From NCBI RefSeq assembly GCF_002251435.1, contig NZ_NPJI01000037.1, positions 62,001-126,000 on the forward strand: DNA of 64,000 bases, given 5' to 3'. Positions 17,835 through 25,169 of this stretch are shown here, in pieces (the first letter of the stretch is position 1; each line of letters begins with the position of its first letter). The DNA is from Prevotella sp. P2-180. GTDB taxonomy: Bacteria; Bacteroidota; Bacteroidia; Bacteroidales; Bacteroidaceae. The position numbers and the translations under genes were made by a program. The notes under the pieces were generated by a model. The model had not been told where the DNA came from. It ran no database searches and worked only from the letters and a program-made list of their open reading frames with translations.

Positions 17835-18074
17835 ATGAAGAAAGAAATTTATGTCGTGTCTGAGTGCGATAAATGGGGAGGAAGTCCATGTATTGTTGGT
17901 GTTTTTGACACACTTGAAAACGCTATATCCAATATAATTAAAAATGGGTGGTATAGCGAGGATGAACTGAACTGTGTAAGTGACATGAGGCAATATCTTA
18001 GAGAACACCTCTATACACCAGATTTGAAATGGAATTACAGAATACAGATTTTTAACCTGAATGAATGGTCGTAA
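17835..18074 (+). CDS. Array protein, paralogue of 12886-13146
   Basis: 79 residues; see 12886-13146. Leader is diverged (GATTATCAACAAATTAAAAC). Followed by two hairpins within 110 nt (CTGCCA/TGGCAG and ACTCTGTCTG/GGACAGAGT), the third double-hairpin gap (18075-18184). Confidence 0.8.
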   Translation: MKKEIYVVSECDKWGGSPCIVGVFDTLENAISNIIKNGWYSEDELNCVSDMRQYLREHLYTPDLKWNYRIQIFNLNEWS

Positions 18075-18184
18075 AACTGCCAATGAATAAGTGGCAGAAT
18101 TGGAAGGGGGCGAATATTCTGGTCTTACACTCTGTCTGTATTGAAGCGGACAGAGTACGATTATTAACTAAAAAGAAAACAACT

Positions 18185-19147
18185 ATGGAAGAAAAAAGAA
18201 GTTTAAATGCAGTGGAAAAGCTGCAAAAGTTAGTGACTTGGTGTGATTGTCAAAACGACGACTTTACCGCAATGTTTCGAACTATCGACAAGATTGAAAA
18301 GTGCTATGATGCCTGTCGTAAGCATGGAGTAGAGTTTGCCGATAACCTGACTTGGGACAAAGACGATCCTAATTACATCAAAGACCCCAAATATTTGCTT
18401 GCCAAAGATGTTAATGAGATTTTAGGTGTATACCATTACAAAGTGGGCGAACTCACTATCCCCATGCTTAGTCAGGCAAAGAAAGATTTCGTGGAACTGC
18501 TTCACGAACTTGAAGATTTGCCATTCTCTATAGCTTATAGAAAGTTCGACGGTTACAACAGGCAGGGTCGGGAGAATTTCGACTGTAACTACAAGTCCAT
18601 TTCCGTGACGGTAGAACGTTCAATAGATGGTTGTACGTTGCTCCCCACCGTAGAGATATGGGATGACAAACATATCATTTCGTTCTATCAAAGATTCGAT
18701 GAACTGCTCTACGGCCATGGTTATGGCTGTCTTGCTGTTGATGACGACCTTTTCACACGAGAAATAGACCCTCGTGATGTACTTGGGTTAGAAGATTTAA
18801 ATTTTGATATTGGGTCTTACGCCCTTAGGGACTATCTAAAGGACAATCCTGAAAAAGAGGAGGAATTAAGGGAAAACGGATGGCTACCAAAGGTGTTCGT
18901 TCCTGACGATATTTTCGATGGAGATTACTTTAGTCTGGTCGAAGAGGTTAGGATAGTCTTATTCCTGATGTACGAGGACTTCGTGACTTGCGAGCCAAAA
19001 GAAATTCTTGACGATTATCGTCTATATACTGGCGTAGAGGTAAAATCTCTGTCAGACATCGATAAGGACGGCTTTAACAAGTTCATCAAAGGAGTTGAGG
19101 ATTACGGCATTAAGTGGCGTGAAGAAGTCTTGTACCGCATTCTGTAA
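18185..19147 (+). CDS. Hypothetical protein, 320 residues, largest in array
   Basis: ATG at 18185 directly follows the leader GATTATTAACTAAAAAGA; a longer frame would cross both hairpins. Acidic, helical, no recognised motif. The last gene with the ATTAACTAA leader. Hairpin CCGTTTATCC/GGGTAAACGG follows. Confidence 0.75.
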   Translation: MEEKRSLNAVEKLQKLVTWCDCQNDDFTAMFRTIDKIEKCYDACRKHGVEFADNLTWDKDDPNYIKDPKYLLAKDVNEILGVYHYKVGELTIPMLSQAKKDFVELLHELEDLPFSIAYRKFDGYNRQGRENFDCNYKSISVTVERSIDGCTLLPTVEIWDDKHIISFYQRFDELLYGHGYGCLAVDDDLFTREIDPRDVLGLEDLNFDIGSYALRDYLKDNPEKEEELRENGWLPKVFVPDDIFDGDYFSLVEEVRIVLFLMYEDFVTCEPKEILDDYRLYTGVEVKSLSDIDKDGFNKFIKGVEDYGIKWREEVLYRIL

Positions 19148-19247
19148 TCTTATCCGTTTATCCTTTAATTCGGGTAAACGGAACACAATAATGTTTAAAA
19201 TATGTTATATATCTTATATGTATTATACAATATATATAATAATATTA

Positions 19248-19255
19248 TAACTTTG
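19248..19255 (+). promoter_or_regulatory. Candidate -7 box before 19281
   Basis: TAACTTTG in a very AT-rich stretch 25 nt upstream of the ATG at 19281, where the hairpin-leader family stops. No clear -33 TTTG, so a weak or regulated promoter. Confidence 0.4.
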
Positions 19256-19280
19256 CAATGTAATTCAAAAAGAATATATT

Positions 19281-19664
19281 ATGGAATTAAACAAAGTAAT
19301 TAAACTGAAGGAAGGCAAATTGTTTGACCTGTCAGATGTCAAGATGCAGCAGAGAGTTGTCTACATCAAGGATAGTGACAGTGTTGTTGTAGTCTATTCG
19401 CAAAGGGTTGCGCCACAGATACGCATCATGTATGGTGACAGTGCTGTTCTTATGACCGCTAGCCAGGCTGCAACTATGTATCCTGAGAAGTTCACGTTCA
19501 CGAAGTACGAAAAGGGTTCAAGGGTTACGTTTAACAAGGCCTTCATGATTTATTTGAACGCCAACCAAGCCGACTTTGTGAAGTCTAAAGGTATCGCAAG
19601 TTCGTTTATCCGTTCCCTCATAGACAAAGCAATGGAGCGTGAAAATTACGTGGGTGGGGAGTAG
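19281..19664 (+). CDS. Hypothetical protein, 127 residues
   Basis: Beta-rich N-terminal half, helical C-terminal half ending in FIRSLIDKAMERENYVGGE, which resembles the short C-terminal helix of ribbon-helix-helix style proteins, but I would not assign it. Its stop is within a GGGGAG/CTCCCC hairpin. Confidence 0.75.
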   Translation: MELNKVIKLKEGKLFDLSDVKMQQRVVYIKDSDSVVVVYSQRVAPQIRIMYGDSAVLMTASQAATMYPEKFTFTKYEKGSRVTFNKAFMIYLNANQADFVKSKGIASSFIRSLIDKAMERENYVGGE

Positions 19665-19724
19665 CCTCCCCTTCCATAACTATTATTTATCAAGCCCTCG
19701 ACAACACGGTCAAGTCATTCAATT

Positions 19725-20309
19725 ATGAAAAATTTATATTATTGCACAAAGAAGAACGTCTATCTTATCACTAAGAACGACGATGGTACACTAACCTTTA
19801 CTCCAGAAGCCAAGAACGCTGGTGCTATGATTATGCAACGTGGTGGCATTTCCGCTTTCCTTGACCATTGTATCGAGGACGAGAGGGACTTCAAGGAGTT
19901 TGTTGAAGACCGCGAACTTGTAGCCAAGAAACAAAAAGAGTACCGCGAGGCTATGCGTTTGCAAAGCGCAAATGCCGAAAAGGAATCTGTTGCCAAGGCT
20001 TACAATGAAATGCTCTCAAAGTACGGAATGAGCATCGGCAACATTGACAAGTCTGTGGCGATTGAAGCCTCTGTTGATAACCTGTACGTGCTTATGCGTT
20101 ACCTGCGCAGCATTCCATGGGGGCAATGGCAATTACCTACACTCTCACAAGGATATTCCGCTAACCAGTACGACTGTGATGGTAAGATTGCTGTTACTAT
20201 CATTCTGAACGACGGAATTACAACTGAAGATGGTAAGGTTGTCAAGAAACTCCAGTATGGTGCTCCTATGGGACACCTCTCTAACTACACGAATATTGGA
20301 AGATTATAA
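19725..20309 (+). CDS. Hypothetical protein, 194 residues
   Basis: Starts MKNLYYCTKKNVYLITKNDD; central helical, coiled-coil-like segment (about 55-95). The first of the three genes with the AAGCCCTCGAC leader. Unrecognised. Confidence 0.75.
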   Translation: MKNLYYCTKKNVYLITKNDDGTLTFTPEAKNAGAMIMQRGGISAFLDHCIEDERDFKEFVEDRELVAKKQKEYREAMRLQSANAEKESVAKAYNEMLSKYGMSIGNIDKSVAIEASVDNLYVLMRYLRSIPWGQWQLPTLSQGYSANQYDCDGKIAVTIILNDGITTEDGKVVKKLQYGAPMGHLSNYTNIGRL

Positions 20310-20347
20310 ACCCATAAGCCCTCGACAACACGGTTAAGTCAGAAACT

Positions 20348-20605
20348 ATGATAACAATCAGATATGAAATTAGCTACGAAGCAGTTAAGCAAGAGTTTAT
20401 AGAAAACGGCGTGTACCATAGTGGTGACAACTACGGACGCTGGTTCGAAATTAGCGTAAATCCCTCAGAACTAAGTAAAGAAGACCGTAAATTAATTTGG
20501 GACAAATGCAAAGACTCTGGCGACGGTGATTTCACCTATGACGATTCTTACATAAGTAAGGTTTGTAAGTCAATTGACGATTTTCTTGATGCCATAAGGG
20601 ATTAA
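20348..20605 (+). CDS. Small acidic hypothetical protein
   Basis: 85 residues, AAGCCCTCGAC leader 6 nt before the ATG. Followed directly by a strong convergent terminator (20611-20631). Unrecognised. Confidence 0.75.
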   Translation: MITIRYEISYEAVKQEFIENGVYHSGDNYGRWFEISVNPSELSKEDRKLIWDKCKDSGDGDFTYDDSYISKVCKSIDDFLDAIRD

Positions 20606-20606
20606 G

Positions 20607-20684
20607 AAAAAGGGGAGCGGGCCGCTCCCCTCTAAACTTTTTCGTTTAAATCCACAGCCCGAAGGCTGACCCAATCCGAAGATT
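20607..20684 (-). ncRNA. Candidate small RNA with two cUUCGg hairpins
   Basis: On the minus strand a -7 box (TATCTTTG, 20691-20698) with an ATTG 19 nt upstream is followed by CAATC-TTCG-GATTG and CAGCC-TTCG-GGCTG, two hairpins with the hyperstable cUUCGg tetraloop, then TAAAC/GTTTA, then an intrinsic terminator (AGGGGAGC/GCTCCCCT plus five T). That is a complete short transcription unit of about 78 nt with no ORF, antisense to the array. The terminator can also serve the plus-strand gene 20348. Confidence 0.55.
20611..20631. terminator. Bidirectional terminator
   Basis: AGGGGAGC and GCTCCCCT form an 8-bp stem with loop GGGCC. T-rich sequence follows on the minus strand (TTTTTC); on the plus strand TCTAAACTTTTT follows. 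Confidence 0.75.
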
Positions 20685-20690
20685 GCGGTG

Positions 20691-20721
20691 CAAAGATACG
20701 GAGATATTTGGAAACAACAAT
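20691..20721 (-). promoter_or_regulatory. Leftward promoter of the candidate small RNA
   Basis: TATCTTTGCACC on the minus strand with ATTG at the -33 position (20718-20721), spacing 19 nt. Fits the Bacteroidetes consensus with one -33 mismatch. Confidence 0.55.
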
Positions 20722-20786
20722 CACTTCTTGTGTTTTTAACACACATTTAACACGCAAGCCCTCGACATCACGGTTAAGTCATACCT

Positions 20787-21389
20787 ATGAAAAAATGGAA
20801 GCACTACAACAGATTAGTGATAAATACAGAGATAGAAAATGCAGATGGCTTTGAAAAAATATTCCTCGCCCACTCGAAGAATATCGAAGAAGTAGTTTGC
20901 AATGACGGTAGTTACACCGAATTATACGAAGTCGATGATAGCGGTTATATGGACAGAGCCGCAGACGTGGTTACTGAAAATAAGTTTGACGACTTGTACG
21001 AGAAATACGATGAAACTTGTGATAAAGGCAAAGAAGTCTTTATGTTTGAGAATTACCACGATGATGAACCGGTGCCATACGTCAAGGCTGATTGGGAAAA
21101 TTACGAACATCATCTTAAATTAGAGTCAGAACATGGGATAAACACAGACACCTATTATATTACAAACGCCGACATTATAGAAGGTGTGTGCTATATGGCA
21201 TCTGGTTGTGTGACTCAGGACTACCCCAACGAAGAACACCAAAATTTCTTCAAGTTCGTTGCCGGCAATGGAGAAACCTACTATATAAAGGAAACACACC
21301 CATTCTTCATTGATGATCACGATTACATTTTTGAGATAATCACTAAGGAAGAGTTTGAAGAATACGACAACGGAGTAATAAGCGAGTAA
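20787..21389 (+). CDS. Acidic hypothetical protein, 200 residues
   Basis: Highly acidic with many Asp/Glu/Tyr (DDLYEKYDETCDKGKEVFMF). AAGCCCTCGAC leader. The stop is 2 nt before the next ATG, so it is coupled with 21392. Unrecognised. Confidence 0.75.
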   Translation: MKKWKHYNRLVINTEIENADGFEKIFLAHSKNIEEVVCNDGSYTELYEVDDSGYMDRAADVVTENKFDDLYEKYDETCDKGKEVFMFENYHDDEPVPYVKADWENYEHHLKLESEHGINTDTYYITNADIIEGVCYMASGCVTQDYPNEEHQNFFKFVAGNGETYYIKETHPFFIDDHDYIFEIITKEEFEEYDNGVISE

Positions 21390-21391
21390 CT

Positions 21392-21703
21392 ATGGAATTA
21401 GACAATATACAAGAAATCAATGAAGGGTACTTAGGTGTTCTTACAAAAATAGATCTTCTTGATGAAAGTTGGGACACCGAACTACTCGAAAAGTTAATTG
21501 GATATATCGAGAAAGATATATTGGAAATGGCCGCGAGGTACGATGTATGTGCAGACATAACAAGAGATGAGTTTGCAAGAGACAAACAAAGGCTTCTCGA
21601 TGCGTACCTGCAACGGACGAACGACAAAGATATTATGTACAAGGTTAAAACTTTAAAGAAGCTGAGAGAGAGAGAAAGTGCCTTTGCCGAGTCTTTGCCA
21701 TAA
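21392..21703 (+). CDS. Hypothetical helical protein, 103 residues
   Basis: Charged, all-helical pattern (LLEKLIGYIEKDILEMAA). Translationally coupled to 20787-21389. A hairpin TCCGCAAC/GTTGCGGA follows its stop. Confidence 0.75.
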   Translation: MELDNIQEINEGYLGVLTKIDLLDESWDTELLEKLIGYIEKDILEMAARYDVCADITRDEFARDKQRLLDAYLQRTNDKDIMYKVKTLKKLRERESAFAESLP

Positions 21704-21765
21704 CTATCCGTCCGCAACGATTGGTTTTGTTGCGGATGACGAACAGTATCTTTAAAATAAAAATT

Positions 21766-22368
21766 ATGGCAAAAAGAATTAACAACAAAATGACTTTTGA
21801 GGACTTTAGCAGAAAATGCCTCGATTTTTTTGAGACGAGAAGGTGGTATTTTATGATGAGTAACCCTCAGATATTACAAAAACTCCCTGGGAATGAGATG
21901 AACATCACTGTTTGGTATTTCATCCTGGAGATACGTCCGAAGGCGCATTTCATATTAATGTACGATTGGGACACCGACGACCTTCCGTTCTCCGTATATA
22001 TTGATTGGAAGAGCGGGGCATTTAGCCATTGTTTCTTCGATGATGGTAAACTTGTGTACATCTCCGACTTTGCGGATATTGACGAAGCCCTTGACAATAT
22101 GTGTCAAGAACCAACTATGTATTTGGCAAACCCCACCACAAAATGTACAATTGAACACGTAATGGAAAAAGGCGAAGATCCCGACAACACGGCAGGACTT
22201 GAAGTAGGGTTTATGAAGTCATATTCCTTACTGGAGGCCATCGAAGCACTCGAAGAGTACTGTAAGAAACATAGAAAACTTGACGATGGACATCTCGCTG
22301 GCGTAGTACACATGCCAACGCTTGTTTCTCGCACAACTATGTACGAAAAACGAATATTAAATCCATAA
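21766..22368 (+). CDS. Hypothetical protein, 200 residues
   Basis: ATG at 21766 after AT-rich TCTTTAAAATAAAAATT; a longer frame would start inside the hairpin. Aromatic-rich middle (WYFILEIRPKAHFILMYDWD). Last ORF before the recombinase. Unrecognised. Confidence 0.75.
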   Translation: MAKRINNKMTFEDFSRKCLDFFETRRWYFMMSNPQILQKLPGNEMNITVWYFILEIRPKAHFILMYDWDTDDLPFSVYIDWKSGAFSHCFFDDGKLVYISDFADIDEALDNMCQEPTMYLANPTTKCTIEHVMEKGEDPDNTAGLEVGFMKSYSLLEAIEALEEYCKKHRKLDDGHLAGVVHMPTLVSRTTMYEKRILNP

Positions 22369-22376
22369 TGTAATTG

Positions 22377-22391
22377 TTTAGTTAATAATTG
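22377..22391 (-). repeat. Inverted copy of the array leader motif
   Basis: TTTAGTTAATAATTG is the reverse complement of the array core CAATTATTAACTAAA. It lies 8 nt after the last ORF and 54 nt before the recombinase, followed by an imperfect hairpin (CCGTTGCGG with CCGTAGCGG). Every other copy is direct; this one alone is inverted, at the recombinase end. Confidence 0.75.
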
Positions 22392-22444
22392 CCGTTGCGG
22401 TCTTAGGTGGCCGTAGCGGTTCGATAACCAATAAATTGAATATT

Positions 22445-23275
22445 ATGGAAATGAATTTTGAAAAAGAGTTTATGAGGGTAAACCCTGCATACCCTCACTT
22501 ACTGAGGTTTATGCAAACCAGCTTACAAAAGAGCGAGATTTCATGGAAGGACATTACCAAACTCAACATGGAGAGGGTGTGTTCTTACCTGACCGAACGA
22601 GTATCGCCAAATTCGGCGAGGACTTACATAGCCGTCATAAAGGCCTTTCTCGCAAGGTATAGCGAAGAAAACCTCATGCCTTGCGCCAACCCGCAAATGA
22701 GAGTAAAGGCGGTGCCTTCACAGCATATAGCACTTAGCTACGAAGAGGTTATGAAACTCGATGCCTACCAGCCAAAAAACGATACGGAGCGCGATGTGAA
22801 AAACATCTTCATGCGAGGATGCCTGACCGGCGCAAGGTATTCGGACGCAATAGCGATAGGCGCTGGCAATATCAGCAACGGCGTTTTAACTTATGTATCG
22901 AAAAAGACCCATACCGAGGTAAAACAACCCGCTCATGCGCTTTTGTGGAAGTATATATACGAACCGCCGACAAAGATAAGGCATTCCGTTGTCGTGAACA
23001 GGACTATTAAGCAAATCTGTCAAAATATCGGCATGGATGAAGAGGTCCAACTATTCGTAAACGGCAAACTCAAAAAAGGCCACAAGTACGAGTTTGTCAC
23101 TGAGCACACATCGCGCAGGACTTATTGTACGATACTTGCAGAAATGAACGTGCCAACAGAGGTTATCTCCAAGTTAGCAGGCCATTCAAACTCCAACATA
23201 ACAAGTAACAGGTATATATGTATTGACACAAAGAGAGTAGGAGAAGCTGCAATGCGCTTCTTTGAGGCAAAATAA
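22445..23275 (+). CDS. Tyrosine recombinase (phage integrase family)
   Basis: 276 residues from the ATG at 22445. N-terminal SAM-like core-binding domain (about 1-95) and a catalytic domain with all expected residues: Arg in LTGARYSDAI, H-x2-R in HTSRRTY, His in LAGHSNSN and the Tyr nucleophile in SNRYICI. It has no long arm-binding N-terminus, so it is XerC/IntI-sized. It cuts and rejoins DNA via a 3'-phosphotyrosine. It could be the phage integrase, but there is no att-like sequence beside it; instead it ends the cassette array and is preceded by an inverted array motif. A role in cassette movement is inference. Confidence 0.85.
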   Translation: MEMNFEKEFMRVNPAYPHLLRFMQTSLQKSEISWKDITKLNMERVCSYLTERVSPNSARTYIAVIKAFLARYSEENLMPCANPQMRVKAVPSQHIALSYEEVMKLDAYQPKNDTERDVKNIFMRGCLTGARYSDAIAIGAGNISNGVLTYVSKKTHTEVKQPAHALLWKYIYEPPTKIRHSVVVNRTIKQICQNIGMDEEVQLFVNGKLKKGHKYEFVTEHTSRRTYCTILAEMNVPTEVISKLAGHSNSNITSNRYICIDTKRVGEAAMRFFEAK

Positions 23276-23276
23276 A

Positions 23277-23308
23277 AGCCCCTGCACGGTTAATTCTGTG
23301 CAGGGGCT
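23277..23308. terminator. Bidirectional terminator between plus and minus blocks
   Basis: AGCCCCTGCAC and GTGCAGGGGCT form an 11-bp perfect stem (extendable by a G-U pair), sitting between the stop of the recombinase and the stop of the convergent gene 23312. Confidence 0.8.
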
Positions 23309-23311
23309 CTA

Positions 23312-24208
23312 CTATTCAAGGGGCGGGAGAATTTTCTTCATATCGAACGTGTGCATGTTTTCTCTGTCACAACGTAAGGTCATTCTCGTCCTGAATGTTG
23401 TCGCATATCTACGGCACTCAGTTGAATATCTCGTCATCAAGTCCTTATATGCGAGATAGGCATAGAAGAAATCGCTCTTGCTCTCAAAGCCCATCATTTC
23501 GATTTTCTCGTCAGCGGAAAACTTGTCCGTTGGCATGGAGAAAGTGTTGAGGAACATTCTTACATCACTATTCCAAGGGAGAAGCTGACTATCGTCAATG
23601 TCAACAATTCCAAGGCCAAGACCTTTCTTGTGCGACATTCTGATAAGCATCAATGGAAGGACATAATCTATATCCTTGATTTTTGCACCCTCTCCAATGG
23701 CATGTTTTACAACCTCAACACCATCGGCACGTTTCATTACAACCTGAAGATAGGACTGGATAGAACTTGCCATCTTCTGAATATCCATAAGCGAGTCAAG
23801 CAAGTCGCATATTTGTCCGCACCTGACCGAGTAGAGGGTCAGCTTGTCTCTCATGGTCGCATCTCCAAAGGGGATATAACCGAAGTTATTAAACCACTCG
23901 TATGGGTGTTCGGTAAGTATTGAATAGAGCTTGTTAGTCTGCTGCATGATAATGTTGACACCCTTGTCCCTTACAAGCAAAGAGGCAAACAAGGCTATCA
24001 TCTGATCTTCGGGTGTTTTATATCTGTCGGCCAACATCATTGTGTGCACGTTAAAGCCATCGCGCCCTACAAAGTTCTCCATGAGTTTCCTTATCCATAT
24101 CTTATGGTGTATGGCGAACTTCTCGTAGTATTGACGCATTGTCTTTCTGGCTATTTCGAGACGCATCTCTTTCTCTGACATTCTTTTATTTGCTAGTTTC
24201 CCATTCAT
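23312..24208 (-). CDS. Hypothetical protein, 298 residues
   Basis: Largely helical, basic N-terminus (MRLEIARKTMRQYYEKF), no known motif. Starts 23 nt inside the previous gene, so the pair 24186-24959 and 23312-24208 is coupled and probably works together. Unrecognised. Confidence 0.75.
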   Translation of the reverse strand: MNGKLANKRMSEKEMRLEIARKTMRQYYEKFAIHHKIWIRKLMENFVGRDGFNVHTMMLADRYKTPEDQMIALFASLLVRDKGVNIIMQQTNKLYSILTEHPYEWFNNFGYIPFGDATMRDKLTLYSVRCGQICDLLDSLMDIQKMASSIQSYLQVVMKRADGVEVVKHAIGEGAKIKDIDYVLPLMLIRMSHKKGLGLGIVDIDDSQLLPWNSDVRMFLNTFSMPTDKFSADEKIEMMGFESKSDFFYAYLAYKDLMTRYSTECRRYATTFRTRMTLRCDRENMHTFDMKKILPPLE

Positions 24209-24959
24209 AATCTTTGAGTGCTATTGATACTATAACGCGGTTGTTGTTTCCTTTCTTACAAAAGTAGTCTTGAAGTTTGTTCGCATTCACTTTTGGTTTT
24301 GGTGCTGCAATTACGCTGAAGCACCGGTCAGTGTGGCGCTCTGACAAACGCTCATGTTTCTCCATAGCTTCATCATAACCAAACAACTGGGCATTGCCTT
24401 GCCATTCTGTAAAGGTATATTTTTCCGCGTCTTGTAAATATATAAACCTTATCCTACCGTAAACTCTTGATACGATGAGGAAATTAGGGTTGTTGAGAGT
24501 ATTTTTTATGTTCAAGTATACAGGTAGAATATCAACCACATATTTGCCTGCATGTCTTAATGCCAGATTGTACACGCTTCTTATATCCCTCATCGACATG
24601 GAAAGATATGCGTGTCTTATTTCCTTGTCAAGTTCAACGCCTTTTTGCCTATCCTTCCCTTGAAGACTTTTAAGGTACAAAACCTCACCTTTTGCTGTTC
24701 TGAAACGTAAAACATAGAATGGATTCTTATCCTTAAACGCTTCGATATTTTCATCACAGTCAATTCGTACTGAGGGGAACCGCTTTGTTAAAGCCTTACA
24801 GACATAGGGTAACTGATCGGTGTTTAATGGTATGGCTTGCCTTATGTCACTGGAGTACTTTACGAATGCCCAAACGAATGGTATTCTCCAGAAACCTGAT
24901 ACGAACAGTTTGATGTCAGGGTGATTGTGATTTCTTACAAATGATACGTATTTTTCCAT
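24186..24959 (-). CDS. Hypothetical protein, 257 residues
   Basis: ATG at 24959 (MEKYVSFVRNHNHPD) chosen because it follows a hairpin (CCGCCTGTCC/GGGCGGGCGG, loop TATATT, T-G pairs tolerated as minus-strand RNA) and an AT-rich leader; the longer frame starts inside the hairpin. Mixed alpha/beta, basic. Unrecognised. Confidence 0.75.
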   Translation of the reverse strand: MEKYVSFVRNHNHPDIKLFVSGFWRIPFVWAFVKYSSDIRQAIPLNTDQLPYVCKALTKRFPSVRIDCDENIEAFKDKNPFYVLRFRTAKGEVLYLKSLQGKDRQKGVELDKEIRHAYLSMSMRDIRSVYNLALRHAGKYVVDILPVYLNIKNTLNNPNFLIVSRVYGRIRFIYLQDAEKYTFTEWQGNAQLFGYDEAMEKHERLSERHTDRCFSVIAAPKPKVNANKLQDYFCKKGNNNRVIVSIALKDYEWETSK

Positions 24960-25029
24960 AATTAAAGATAAAATTAAACCGCCCGCCCAATATAGGACAG
25001 GCGGCGCTGATAAAATGTACAATGCCTAC

Positions 25030-25061
25030 GGAAATAACCTATGCTCACGCACCGATATTCC
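25030..25061 (-). ncRNA. Hairpin with conserved 14-nt loop, copy 1
   Basis: Minus strand: imperfect stem GGAATATC/GGTTATTTCC closing the loop GGTGCGTGAGCATA. The loop belongs to the family GGTNCGTGAGNATA also found at 45997, 46087 and 56579 with unrelated stems. It lies in the gap (24960-25169) between dUTPase and the next gene. Confidence 0.55.
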
Positions 25062-25169
25062 AGAGTTAAATCGTTCTAAACAAAAATATATAATAAATAT
25101 AATGGCACAACAAAATTAGGCAATGTACGCGTATTTATTACTCATCTGTTATAAAATATGTAGTTTTTA

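Larger units (their letters stand above)
5607..18184 (+). repeat. Hairpin-plus-leader element repeated before about 28 small genes
   Basis: Between almost every pair of genes there is (1) a hairpin of 8-14 bp whose stem sequence is unique to that gap, usually with a 6-nt loop, starting at or overlapping the stop codon, then (2) a conserved AT-rich leader running into the next ATG. The fullest leader is at 9327-9354: TACGATTATTAACTAA, then ATATT, then TACGATT and the ATG, so TACGATTAT occurs twice as a direct repeat. Genes starting at 6813, 7109, 7381, 7830, 8171, 8407, 9151, 9355, 9697, 10684, 11241, 11714, 12176, 12593, 12886, 13220, 13708, 16008, 16477, 16821, 17126, 17835 and 18185 have a recognisable ATTA(A/T)CTAA or ATTCACTAA core; 10305, 14256 and 15132 share a variant (AACAATTTAAATTCAATT); 10954 has only the last part. 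Stem mismatches are nearly all G-U when read as plus-strand RNA. Confidence 0.9.
19692..20781 (+). repeat. Second leader family, three copies
   Basis: AAGCCCTCGACAACACGG followed by T(C/T)AAGTCA occurs at 19692-19717, 20316-20341 and 20756-20781 (the last with one change), each 5-7 nt before an ATG (19725, 20348, 20787). It takes the position occupied by the ATTAACTAA leader further left, so a different control or translation signal serves this group. Confidence 0.85.
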
